Assembly: GCF_004005855.1 (NCBI RefSeq) | Contig: NZ_SACL01000003.1 | Span: forward strand, 550,277 to 614,276 | Reading direction: 5' to 3' | DNA length: 64,000 nt | From: Rhodovarius crocodyli | GTDB lineage: Bacteria > Pseudomonadota > Alphaproteobacteria > Acetobacterales > Acetobacteraceae | Part shown: positions 18,032 to 26,190 of the stretch, piece by piece | Numbering within the stretch: position 1 is the stretch's first letter | Layout: each line of letters starts with the position of its first letter | The notes under the pieces: generated by a model | Database searches by the model: none | What the model was told of the DNA's origin: nothing | What the model saw: the letters and a program-made list of their open reading frames with translations, nothing else | Translations under genes and position numbers: made by a program

Positions 18032-19399
18032 TTACAGCCACCGCGCCGTATGGCTCCCCAACGGCATGGCCGGCATCGCCGCGTAACACGGGGTCAATTC
18101 CATATGCTCCGGCGGCTTCACCGAGGTCAGCAGCCCGAAGCCCGTCTCATGGGTTTCCAGCAGGTCGGCCACATCCTCCTGCGTCGGTTCCTTGACCGCG
18201 AAGCCGTTCTCCAGCCGCCCCAGCCCGCGCAGCCAATGCCCGGTGCGCGCCAGCGAGACGCGCACACGCCAGCTGCCGCCTTCCTCTGCCCGGCGCAGCC
18301 AGGCCGCCATGGTGCCCAGCGCCAGCAGATAGCCGCTGGCATGGTCCAGCGCCTGGCAGGGCAGGGCGCGCGGCGTGTCCTCGCCGGCGGCGGCGGCTTC
18401 CTCGGCGTTCATGCCGGTGGCCGTCTGCACCAGGCTGTCGAAGCCGCGCTTGTTGGCCCAGGGGCCCTGCACGCCATAGGCCGACAGATGCGTGACGACG
18501 ATGCCGGGATTCAGCTCGGCCAGCTTCTCGTCGGAGAAGCCGAGGCCTGCCAGCGCGCCCTGGCGATAGGATTGCATGACGCAATCGGCACCCTTCACCA
18601 GCTCGGCGAAACGGGCGGCGTCGGTCCGCAGGTCCAGCTCGGCGCAACGCTTGCCGGGGCCGGTCTCCATCACCAGGGCCGGGATGCTGGGCAGGTGCGG
18701 CGCGGTGATGTGCAGCACATCGGCGCCATGCAGGGCCAGGGTGCGGGCGCCGACGGGCCCCGCGATCACGCGCGTCAGGTCCAGCACGCGCATGCCTGTC
18801 AGCGGGCGGTGCGCGGCCTCGGGCAGCGGCTTGCGCGGCGCGTCGCCGATGCGCTCGATGATCAGCAGCGGCTGGGCGGCGATGGCCTCGTAATGCGGGT
18901 GGGCGAACCATTCGGCCTGGCTGCGGCAGGCGGAGACGCACATGCCGGCGGCGGTCGCCTCGGTCTCGAAATCCACCGAACCGCGCTGGGCCAGGGCGGC
19001 GGCCACGGCCTCGCGCGTGCCCTCCACCCCCAGCAGCCTGATGATGCCGGCGCGGTGGTGCGGGAAATTGGTGTGCAGCCGCACCCAGCGGTCGCGGGTG
19101 CGGTACAGGCCGGCGATGCTGTCCCAGCCCTCGCGCGCCGGCTCGTTGCCCTGGCGCAGGTGGCGTTCGCCGCGAAAGGCGATGGCGGCGTCGCGCATCG
19201 GCACCGTCACTGTCTGCATCGGCCCGCCGCGGGCATGGTGCACGGCCGCCGCCGCCAGGGCGCTGGCGGCGATGCTGGCCTGCGCCACCGCATCCACGCG
19301 GAAGGAGGACGGCAGCACCGGTTCCTGCCCCGGCAGCTTCGCATGATCGGCCAGGGAAACGGGCAGGCCGGCGGCCTTCAGCACATCAGCAAGGATCAT
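18032..19399 (-). CDS. CaiB/BaiF (class III) CoA-transferase family protein
   Basis: 455 residues. The recognisable CaiB/BaiF start (PLTGMRVLDLTRVIAGPVGARTLALHGADVLHI) lies only near residue 200; before it is about 190 residues with weaker resemblance to the C-terminal half of the fold (GWDSIAGLYRTRDRWVRLHTN, HPHYEAIAAQPL), so the order of lobes looks permuted or it is a fused pair. The catalytic Asp is probably that in ALDHASGYLLALG near residue 352. It would move CoA between carboxylic acids. Its start overlaps the previous gene's stop (19396-19399), coupling it to the AtzH/HpxZ-like gene. Substrate unknown. Confidence 0.8.
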   Translation of the reverse strand: MILADVLKAAGLPVSLADHAKLPGQEPVLPSSFRVDAVAQASIAASALAAAAVHHARGGPMQTVTVPMRDAAIAFRGERHLRQGNEPAREGWDSIAGLYRTRDRWVRLHTNFPHHRAGIIRLLGVEGTREAVAAALAQRGSVDFETEATAAGMCVSACRSQAEWFAHPHYEAIAAQPLLIIERIGDAPRKPLPEAAHRPLTGMRVLDLTRVIAGPVGARTLALHGADVLHITAPHLPSIPALVMETGPGKRCAELDLRTDAARFAELVKGADCVMQSYRQGALAGLGFSDEKLAELNPGIVVTHLSAYGVQGPWANKRGFDSLVQTATGMNAEEAAAAGEDTPRALPCQALDHASGYLLALGTMAAWLRRAEEGGSWRVRVSLARTGHWLRGLGRLENGFAVKEPTQEDVADLLETHETGFGLLTSVKPPEHMELTPCYAAMPAMPLGSHTARWL

Positions 19400-19770
19400 C
19401 CAGCGAGGCTGACATGGGCCGCCACCACGCGCCAGCCCTCGGGGAAGCGGATCCAGGCCTGGGTCTGGCGGCCGTTGCGCGGCTGGCCCTCACGCGTGAA
19501 CTCGGTCCAGGCGGTGCCGGCATCGCGGCCATAGGTGGTGATGACGGTGCGCGTCAGCGTGCGCGCCAGCCCCACGGCCGGGCGGGCGGCGCGGAAGGCC
19601 GCGATTTCCTCATGGCCATACAGGTGCTCGGCCACGCCATAGCGCACGGTCTCGGGCGCCATGCGGAACAGCTCGTCCAGCACGGCCACGTCGTTGGTGA
19701 CCAGCGCCTGCTCATAGCGCTGAAAGGCGGCAGTCAGCTCGGCCAGGGCCTCGGGGTTGTTCACTTCCAT
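19396..19770 (-). CDS. AtzH/HpxZ-like protein (DUF3225, SnoaL-type fold)
   Basis: 124 residues from the ATG at 19770. Conserved blocks are NPEALAELTAAFQRYEQAL, LDELFRMAPETVRYGVAEHLYGHEEI, TTYGRDAGTAWTEF and GRQTQAWIRFPEGWRVVAAHVSL, matching the AtzH/HpxZ family found beside allophanate-hydrolase or oxalurate-catabolism amidases. The family has a cone-shaped NTF2-like fold; AtzH has been shown to act on 1,3-dicarboxyurea, the step before allophanate. It lies 5 bases after the amidase stop and overlaps the CoA transferase start, so it belongs to this operon. Confidence 0.8.
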   Translation of the reverse strand: MEVNNPEALAELTAAFQRYEQALVTNDVAVLDELFRMAPETVRYGVAEHLYGHEEIAAFRAARPAVGLARTLTRTVITTYGRDAGTAWTEFTREGQPRNGRQTQAWIRFPEGWRVVAAHVSLAG

Positions 19771-19775
19771 GCGGG

Positions 19776-21512
19776 TCAGCCCTTCGTGGCCAGATAGGCG
19801 CGCCAGCCGCCCAGCGCGGTGATCTCGGGCTGGCCCTCGGCGCCGGCGGCCTCGCACAGGAAGCCGAGCGGATTGCCGCCATCCGACAGCGTGACGCGGC
19901 CGAAGCCCAGCGGCGGCGGGATCTCGGCCAGGAAGGGGCCAAGCGAGGCGGCGGGCAGCGCCCAGACCTCGCCGGCGACGGAACCGCCGCCCTCGCTCAC
20001 CCGCACCATGCCGGGGCGATGGCCCATGGCGTAGAGGCGATACAGCGGCGCCGTGGTGGCGGTGCGCAGGAAACGCCCGCCATGGCCCAGCACCTGCGGA
20101 TTCAGAGGCAGCCCGGCCATATGCGCGCCGATGCAGAACAGCTCCACCTCGTCAGCCGCCACGGCGGGGGCCTGGAGGGCCTCGCCGGTGAAGGCGGCGG
20201 CCAGCGCGCTGATGCGCCCCTCGGTGAAGGCGGGCGCCAGGAAGGTGACGCCGCAGGGAATGCCGTCCTCGCGCCGGCCATTGGGCACCGCGATGCCCGC
20301 CAGGTCACAGAGGTTCACGAAATTGGTGTAGGTGCCCAGCCGCGAATTGGCCGCGATCGGGTGGGCGGCCATTTCCTCCAGGCTCGGCAGGCCGGGATGG
20401 GTCGGCAGCAGCAGCGCATCGGCGGCGGCGAAGATGGCGCGGGAGACGAGGCGTGCCTCGGCCACCGCGTGGAAATCGGCAAAGGCGTCCACCGTCCGGC
20501 GCTCCAGCCCATCCTCCAGGATGGCGCGGGTCACGGGGTGCAGGCTGCCGGGGTTCTCCTCGACGCGGTCCTTCAGGGCGGAGGTCCGCTCGGCCACCCA
20601 GGCGCCGTCATACAGGCGGCGGGCGACGGCCAGCAGCGGCTTGATCGTCACGCGGGTGATGGTGGCGCCGATCGCCTCGGCACGGGCCAGCGCGGCGTCG
20701 AAGCGCCTCTCGTCCTCCGGCGTCTCGAACACCAGCTCCTTCTGATGCGGCACGGCCAGGCGCCAGGCCGGCTGCGGCGCGCTGACGGGCTGCCAGCCGG
20801 GCGGGGCGGTGCGGGAATAGGGGTCCTGCGCATCCGGGCCCGCGGCCACGCGCAGCACCTCGGCCGCGTCGGCGATGGTGTGGGCGAAGACCGAGACGCA
20901 ATCCAGGCTGCGGCAGGCGGGCACCACGCCGCGCGTGGGGATCAGCCCCAGGCTGGGCTTCAGCCCTACCAGCTCCTGCGCGGCGGCCGGCACGCGGCCG
21001 CTGCCGGCGGTGTCGGTGCCCAGCGAGAAGGCCGCGATCCCGGCCGCGACGGCAGAGGCGGAACCGGAGGAGGAGCCGCCGGGCACATGGGTCGGCACCA
21101 CCGCGTTGCGCGGCGTGCCATAGGGGCTGCGGCTGCCGTTCAGCCCGGTGGCGAACTGGTCCAGATTGACCTTGCCCAGCAGGATGGCCCCGGCCTCCAG
21201 CAAGCGGGCCACGGCCGGGGCGTCATCCTCGGGAATATGGGAAAAGTCGGGGCAGGCGGCGGTCATGGCGATGCCCGCCACCGCGATGTTGTCCTTCACC
21301 ACGAAGGGAATGCCGAACAGCGCCCGGCCCTGCGGCCCCTCCGCCGCCAACTGGGCGGCGCGGGCGCGCACATCCTCCGGCGGCACGCGCGTGATGAACA
21401 GCGCGGGGTCGGCGACGGCATCGATCCGGGCGAGGGTGGCTTCCGCCACCTCCACCGGGGAACCGCCGGCGGCGTAGAAGCCGCCCAAGGAGGCGATGGT
21501 CGGCAGGCTCAT
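19776..21512 (-). CDS. atzF: allophanate hydrolase (AtzF-type amidase with C-terminal domain)
   Basis: 578 residues. N-terminal amidase-signature domain with the catalytic triad Lys73 (FVVKDN), cis-Ser in PGGSSSGSA (about 147-149) and nucleophile Ser171 in GTDTAGSGRVPAA. The C-terminal region (about 455-578, VELFCIGAHMAGLPLN to the end) is the small allophanate-hydrolase domain that decarboxylates the intermediate. It converts allophanate to ammonia and CO2. No urea carboxylase genes are beside it, so the allophanate probably comes from another amide, as in cyanuric acid/biuret routes. It overlaps the alpha/beta hydrolase stop by ATGA and is followed by the AtzH/HpxZ-like gene. Confidence 0.85.
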   Translation of the reverse strand: MSLPTIASLGGFYAAGGSPVEVAEATLARIDAVADPALFITRVPPEDVRARAAQLAAEGPQGRALFGIPFVVKDNIAVAGIAMTAACPDFSHIPEDDAPAVARLLEAGAILLGKVNLDQFATGLNGSRSPYGTPRNAVVPTHVPGGSSSGSASAVAAGIAAFSLGTDTAGSGRVPAAAQELVGLKPSLGLIPTRGVVPACRSLDCVSVFAHTIADAAEVLRVAAGPDAQDPYSRTAPPGWQPVSAPQPAWRLAVPHQKELVFETPEDERRFDAALARAEAIGATITRVTIKPLLAVARRLYDGAWVAERTSALKDRVEENPGSLHPVTRAILEDGLERRTVDAFADFHAVAEARLVSRAIFAAADALLLPTHPGLPSLEEMAAHPIAANSRLGTYTNFVNLCDLAGIAVPNGRREDGIPCGVTFLAPAFTEGRISALAAAFTGEALQAPAVAADEVELFCIGAHMAGLPLNPQVLGHGGRFLRTATTAPLYRLYAMGHRPGMVRVSEGGGSVAGEVWALPAASLGPFLAEIPPPLGFGRVTLSDGGNPLGFLCEAAGAEGQPEITALGGWRAYLATKG

Positions 21513-22315
21513 TTCAGCAGTTCCGCCGCCGCGCGCAGCAGCGCGCCGTCAGGCTGGCGCAGGGCGCGCAGCACCGAGAAATGCTCGGCGCCCGGAATGG
21601 GCAGCAGCGGCCCCGGCGCATGATGCGCGGAGCGATAGGCGTGGAAATCCCGCGACTGCTGCACCAGCGCCGGCAACTCCGCGCTGCCATAGGTGACGAG
21701 GATCGGCTTCTGCACCACCGGCCGGCGGATCGGCGACAGCTCCGCGATTTCCTCATCCGTCAGCTTCAGGGCGGTGTTGAGGTAGGTGTCGCGCAGCGGC
21801 CCCAGCTCGAAGATGCCGGAGATGGCGATGGCGGCGCTCACGGCCGGGTGCTCGGCGCCCATCGCCGCCAGGTGCCCGCCGGCCGACCAGCCGGACAGCA
21901 CCACCGGGCCGGACATGCCGTGCTCCCCGCCATGGGCGGACAGCCAGTCCAGCGCCTTGTGGATCTGCCAGGTCAGCCCCGTCAGCGTCACGTCCGGGCA
22001 CAGGTCATAGCCGCAGAGGGCGAAGCCCCAGCCCATGGCCCGCGCGCCTTCGGCCATGCAGAAGAAATCCTGCCGGCGGTTGCGCTGCCAGTAGCCCCCA
22101 TGGATGAAGACCAGGATCGGCGCCTCCGGGTTCTCGGCGGGCCAGAGGTCCCATTGCTGGCGTTCCGTCTCCCCATAGGGCAGCGCGGCCAGGGGGGGCG
22201 CCACGGCGGCCGAGGCCGCGTTGCGCTCCGCGATCTGTTCCGCCGAGTCGGCGACGGCGAGGTTGTTGTTGAACGACGCGTCGCGTGCTGCCTGCGAGAG
22301 GCTGGACCAATCCAT
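21509..22315 (-). CDS. alpha/beta hydrolase (kynurenine-formamidase/esterase type)
   Basis: 268 residues. Oxyanion motif HGG at residues 72-74 (FIHGGYWQ), nucleophile Ser144 in SGWSAGGHLA and a catalytic His near 245 (PGAEHFSVL). These features fit the BD-FAE/kynurenine-formamidase-like group that hydrolyses small esters or formamides. The four-base overlap with the amidase gene implies a joint pathway; it may supply an amide intermediate. Substrate not known. Confidence 0.82.
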   Translation of the reverse strand: MDWSSLSQAARDASFNNNLAVADSAEQIAERNAASAAVAPPLAALPYGETERQQWDLWPAENPEAPILVFIHGGYWQRNRRQDFFCMAEGARAMGWGFALCGYDLCPDVTLTGLTWQIHKALDWLSAHGGEHGMSGPVVLSGWSAGGHLAAMGAEHPAVSAAIAISGIFELGPLRDTYLNTALKLTDEEIAELSPIRRPVVQKPILVTYGSAELPALVQQSRDFHAYRSAHHAPGPLLPIPGAEHFSVLRALRQPDGALLRAAAELLK

Positions 22316-22333
22316 GGGGTGACGGGGCTCCTG

Positions 22334-23305
22334 TTAACCGATGATCCTGATCGGGCTTCCGGCAAGATAGGCCTCGATCACCTCCACCGCACCCTTGAAA
22401 TACTGGGCGAAATTCTCGGCCGAGACATAGCCCAGATGCGGCGTGAGCAGCGCATGCGGCGCGCTGAGCAAGGGATGGGCAGGCGGGATCGGCTCGATGT
22501 CGTACACGTCGATGCCGGCCCCCGCGATGGTCCCGGCCTTCAGCGCCGCGATCAGCGCATCCTGGTCGATCAGCGGGCCGCGGCTGGTATTGATGATGAT
22601 CGCGGACTTCTTCATCAGCGCGAGGTCGGGGGCGGCGATGATGCCGCGCGAACGCTCGGACAGCAGCAGGTGCAGGGTCACGACATCGGCCGTGCGCAGC
22701 AGTTCCTCCTTGCTGACGCGCGTCGCGCCCACGGCGGCGGCGGCCTCATCGGTCAGGTTCTGGGACCAGGCGACGACCTTCATGCCGAAGGCCTGGCCCA
22801 CCTTGGCCACCCGCGTGCCGAGCTTGCCGAGGCCGACCACGCCGAGGGTTTTGCCCTCCACCGTGCTGCCCACCCCGCCCAGCAGGGTCTGGCGCTGCCA
22901 GTTGCCGGCCCGCATGCTCTCGGCCTGTTCCGGCAGGCCGCGCATCATGTTGATGATCAGGCCCCAGGTGATCTCGACCGTGGGCGCGCCGAAGCTGGAA
23001 GTGCCGCAGAGGGTGATCCCGCGCTCCTTGCAGGCCGCGTCGTCGATGCCGCGGTTGCGCTCGCCCGTGGTGATGAGGAGCTTGAGATTGGGCAGGCGCT
23101 CGATCAGGCTGCGGGGGAAGGGGGTGCGCTCACGCATCGCCAGGATGGCGTCGAAGGGCGCCAGCCGGGCCACCAGCGCGTCCTCATCCTTCAGCGTGTC
23201 CTGGAACACGGTCTTTTCGATGCCGGGCAGCCGGGCCCAGTCGGGATGGGACAGGGTCAGGCCCTGGTAGTCGTCCAGGATGGCGAGGCGCTTGATCTCG
23301 GGCAT
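22334..23305 (-). CDS. D-2-hydroxyacid dehydrogenase family protein
   Basis: 323 residues. The NAD-binding motif GKTLGVVGLGKLGTRVAKVG lies in the middle. Catalytic residues: Arg in NTSRGPLID, Glu in YDIEPIPP, His in TPHLGYVS. It reduces a 2-oxoacid or oxidises a D-2-hydroxyacid. First gene of the minus-strand cluster (23305 down to 18032), 18 bases before the alpha/beta hydrolase. Its promoter must lie in 23306-23550, which also precedes minC; no convincing -35/-10 was found. Confidence 0.88.
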   Translation of the reverse strand: MPEIKRLAILDDYQGLTLSHPDWARLPGIEKTVFQDTLKDEDALVARLAPFDAILAMRERTPFPRSLIERLPNLKLLITTGERNRGIDDAACKERGITLCGTSSFGAPTVEITWGLIINMMRGLPEQAESMRAGNWQRQTLLGGVGSTVEGKTLGVVGLGKLGTRVAKVGQAFGMKVVAWSQNLTDEAAAAVGATRVSKEELLRTADVVTLHLLLSERSRGIIAAPDLALMKKSAIIINTSRGPLIDQDALIAALKAGTIAGAGIDVYDIEPIPPAHPLLSAPHALLTPHLGYVSAENFAQYFKGAVEVIEAYLAGSPIRIIG

Positions 23306-23550
23306 GGAGGTTTCCTGCTTGTATGCGCGGCTGATGTTGGGGGCGCATGCGGCCCGTAAACCCGTGCTTCGTCAATCCGTGGTGAGAAAGGGCGGAGTTT
23401 CCTGGCATTCCGCCGGATGATCCCCATTATCCACAGGGCGTTCTGCTTCCTTCTGGGGCAGGCGCTCCGCTAGGCTTGGGGTTTGCGGGACTCCGGCGTT
23501 TGGCCCATGACACCGCACCGCCTCTCGTATCAGGACGCATACCGAACCCG

Positions 23551-24300
23551 ATGACTTCCGCCGCCCAACAGCATGTACTGCCCGGAGCCGATGCGTTCCG
23601 CCTGCGCGCGGGGAATTTCAGCATCCTGGTGCTGCGCCTGCTGGACGGGCGCCCTGAGGTGGTGCTGCCCGCGCTGGGCGACCAGTTCCGCCGCGCGCCG
23701 GGCTTCCTGCGCTTCGCGCCCATCGCCATCGGGCTCGACGACCTGAACCTGACCCCCGCCGAGATCGATTTCCCCGGGCTGATCGCCGGCCTGCGCGGCC
23801 TCGACATCGTGCCCATGGGCGTGGTGGGCGGCAGCCCCGCGCTGCGCCAGGCCGCGGCCGCCGCCGGGCTCTCGGCCCTGCGCCCCTCCGGCGCCGAGAA
23901 GGAGATCGAGCAGGCGCCCGCGCCCGCCCCGGCGGAACCGCCGGCGCCGCGCTCCGACTTCCAGGGCAGCGGCCGCACGGCGATGATCGTGACGCAGCCG
24001 GTCCGGAGCGGCAGCCGCATCTATGCTGAGGGCGCCGACCTCATCATCACCTCCACCGTGAACCCCGGTGCCGAGGTGATCGCGGACGGCAACATCCATG
24101 TCTATGGCGCGCTGCGCGGCCGGGCGGTGGCGGGTGCCGCCGACAACCCGGACGCGCGCGTGTTCGCACTGAACTTCGACCCGGAACTGATCGCCATCGC
24201 CGGCCTGTACGCCGTGCGGGAAGGGCTGACCGCAGCCCCGATCGGCCGCACCGTCATGGTGCGGCTGGATGGTGAATCGCTCCGCTTCGAGAAACTTTGA
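23551..24300 (+). CDS. minC: septum-site determining protein MinC
   Basis: 249 residues. The N-terminal domain (FRLRAGNFSILVLRLLDG, PIAIGLDDLN) inhibits FtsZ assembly; an Ala/Pro linker follows (about 130-150); the C-terminal beta-helix domain carries QPVRSGSRIYAEGADLIITSTVNPGAEVIADGNIHVYGALRGRA for MinD binding. The ATG at 23551 is chosen over an upstream frame; no strong ribosome site is visible. First gene of minCDE. Confidence 0.96.
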   Translation: MTSAAQQHVLPGADAFRLRAGNFSILVLRLLDGRPEVVLPALGDQFRRAPGFLRFAPIAIGLDDLNLTPAEIDFPGLIAGLRGLDIVPMGVVGGSPALRQAAAAAGLSALRPSGAEKEIEQAPAPAPAEPPAPRSDFQGSGRTAMIVTQPVRSGSRIYAEGADLIITSTVNPGAEVIADGNIHVYGALRGRAVAGAADNPDARVFALNFDPELIAIAGLYAVREGLTAAPIGRTVMVRLDGESLRFEKL

Positions 24301-24311
24301 GAGGGTAGCGC

Positions 24312-25133
24312 ATGGCACAGGTCATCACGGTCACGTCCGGCAAGGGTGGGGTGGGCAAGACCACCTCCTCCGCCGCTTTCGCCACCGGCCTCGCGCAGCG
24401 CGGCAAGCGCACGGTCGTGATCGACTTCGACGTCGGCCTGCGGAACCTGGACCTGATCATGGGTGTCGAGCGCCGGGTGGTGTTCGACATCATCAACGTG
24501 ATCACGGGCGAGGCGAAGCTGAACCAGGCGCTGATCAAGGACAAGCGCGTGGACGGGCTCTATATCCTCCCGGCCAGCCAGACCCGCGACAAGGACGCGC
24601 TGACGCATGAAGGCGTCGGCAAGATCATCGAGGAACTGGCGAAGGAATTCGACTACATCCTGTGCGACAGTCCCGCCGGCATCGAGCGCGGCGCCCTGCA
24701 CGCGCTGTATCACGCCGACCAGGCCATCGTGGTTACCAACCCCGAAGTCAGCTCCGTGCGCGACAGCGACCGCATCCTGGGCGTCATCCAGTCCCGCTCC
24801 AAGCGCGCCGAGGAAAAGCGCGAGCCGGTGAAGCAGCACCTGCTGCTGACCCGCTATGACCCCGTGCGCGTCGAGCGCGGCGAGATGCTGAAGCTGGACG
24901 ATGTGCTGGAAATCCTGGCCATTCCGCTGCTGGGCGTGATCCCGGAAAGCGAGAGCGTGCTGAAGGCCAGCAACAGCGGCAATCCGGTTATTCTGGACAA
25001 TGAAAGCACCGCCGGTCAGGCTTACGCGGACGCCGTCGCCCGATTCCTGGGCGAGGACAAGCCGCACCGCTTCCTCGACACCGAGAAGAAGAAGGGGCTG
25101 TTCGGGCGCCTGTTCGGCGGGAGGGCCGCATAA
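24312..25133 (+). CDS. minD: septum-site determining ATPase MinD
   Basis: 273 residues. Deviant Walker A with both lysines (TSGKGGVGKTTSSAAF), switch regions DFDVGLRNLDLIMG and CDSPAGIERGA, and a C-terminal amphipathic membrane-targeting helix (KKKGLFGRLFGG). It recruits MinC to the membrane and oscillates with MinE. Confidence 0.98.
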   Translation: MAQVITVTSGKGGVGKTTSSAAFATGLAQRGKRTVVIDFDVGLRNLDLIMGVERRVVFDIINVITGEAKLNQALIKDKRVDGLYILPASQTRDKDALTHEGVGKIIEELAKEFDYILCDSPAGIERGALHALYHADQAIVVTNPEVSSVRDSDRILGVIQSRSKRAEEKREPVKQHLLLTRYDPVRVERGEMLKLDDVLEILAIPLLGVIPESESVLKASNSGNPVILDNESTAGQAYADAVARFLGEDKPHRFLDTEKKKGLFGRLFGGRAA

Positions 25134-25414
25134 TGTCCTGGCTGAATTTCTTTCGGTCGCAGAAGCCCGAGGCGCCCAGCGCCTCCGCGGCGAAGGACCG
25201 GCTGCAGATCATCCTGGCGCATGAACGCGTCAGCCGCGACGGCGACGACTTCCTGCCCAAGCTCCAGAAGGAGCTGCTGGAAGTGGTCGCGCGCTACGTG
25301 AAGATCGATGCCGACAAGGTGAAGGTGGACCTGGAACGCGGCCAGGGCATGAGCACACTGGCCATCGGCGTGGAACTGCCGGGCAACGGCACCGCGAAGC
25401 GCAGCGCGGCCTGA
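25133..25414 (+). CDS. minE: cell division topological specificity factor MinE
   Basis: 93 residues. N-terminal membrane/MinD-binding part (LNFFRSQ, KDRLQIILAHER) and C-terminal dimerisation domain (LPKLQKELLEVVARYVKID). Starts in the TAATG overlap with minD. Its TGA is immediately followed by palindromic element copy B and pairs with the facing gene's stop in that element's outer stem. Confidence 0.97.
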   Translation: MSWLNFFRSQKPEAPSASAAKDRLQIILAHERVSRDGDDFLPKLQKELLEVVARYVKIDADKVKVDLERGQGMSTLAIGVELPGNGTAKRSAA

Positions 25415-25678
25415 GGGTGGACCCGGGGGCCTTGCCCCCGGACCCCCGCGCAAGGGCTTTGCCCCTGCACCCCACCAAAGGCCGAAAGGCCTTTGGAAAC
25501 CGGGAGCTGAAAGTTTGGGGAGGGGGCAGCAAGCGCCCGTGGAACCCAAACGCGCTCCGAGCCCCCTCCCCAAACTTTCAGAAGACTGATGGGTTCCAAG
25601 GGTCGCTACGACCCTTGGCGGGTGTCCAGAGGGCAGAGCCCTTGGTGGGGTCCGGGGCAAAGCCCCGGGGAGCGCCCC
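25415..25678. repeat. palindromic intergenic element, copy B (full length)
   Basis: Occupies the whole 264-base gap between the minE and dioxygenase beta-subunit stops. Hairpins: CCGGGGGCC... at 25423-25441; CCAAAGGCC/GGCCTTTGG 25475-25496; a perfect 21-bp stem 25507-25527 with 25561-25581 around a 33-base loop, starting CTGAAAGTTTGGGG; conserved AAGACT after it; CCAAGGGTC/GACCCTTGG 25596-25618; CCAGAGGGC/GCCCTTGG 25625-25645; CCGGGGC/GCCCCGG 25652-25668. The outer TGAGGG (25412-25417) pairs with CCCTCA (25676-25681), joining the two stop codons. No T-tract. Confidence 0.85.
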
Positions 25679-26188
25679 TCACACCGGGATGCACAGCGCG
25701 GTCGGCACCAGCAGCGTGTCGTAGATGCAGCGGCGCGATGCCAGCTTCAGTGTGCCGTCCACGCGGCGGAATTCGTCCAGGAAGCTGCCGACCTGCAGGA
25801 TGCGGGCATCGGGGCGGTCGGTCAGCACTTCGAACACGATGTAGTTGGCGCGGGCGGCGAAGCTGCCATCCGGGCGGGGTGGGTCCACGGCCAGGTTGGA
25901 GACCATGTGGCGCAGGTAGCGCGGGCCGAACATGGCGGTTTTCAGCAGGGCGAAGGCGCGGTCCTTCACCATGGCCTTGCCCTCGCAGTGGATGAGGCCC
26001 ACGGGCAGGTTGCTGTCGAAGTTTTCCCGGCTGATGACGGAATAGAACCCGTCCTCGGTGAAGAACTCCACCCATTCCATCAGCTTCTGCGCGTCCAGCG
26101 TGGCGCAGTAGTCGGTGTTGAAGGCGTCGACTTCCGCGCGGAGAAGCAGGGCCGAGAGGCGCGGGTCCATCATGATGCTGTCCGGCAT
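25679..26188 (-). CDS. aromatic-ring-hydroxylating dioxygenase beta subunit
   Basis: 169 residues, usual length. NTF2-like small subunit: LLRAEVDAFNTDYCATLDAQKLMEWVEFFTEDGFYSV, MFGPRYLRHMVSNL, ILQVGSFLDEFRRVDG and LASRRCIYDTLL. It has no cofactor and supports the alpha3beta3 assembly of Rieske non-heme iron oxygenases. It follows the fused alpha/reductase gene after 2 bases. Confidence 0.9.
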   Translation of the reverse strand: MPDSIMMDPRLSALLLRAEVDAFNTDYCATLDAQKLMEWVEFFTEDGFYSVISRENFDSNLPVGLIHCEGKAMVKDRAFALLKTAMFGPRYLRHMVSNLAVDPPRPDGSFAARANYIVFEVLTDRPDARILQVGSFLDEFRRVDGTLKLASRRCIYDTLLVPTALCIPV

Positions 26189-26190
26189 GG

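Noticed and set aside
25415..25678. CRISPR array or REP/RAYT element
   Set aside because: Modules are different palindromes, not identical repeats with unique spacers; no cas genes and no RAYT transposase in the window.
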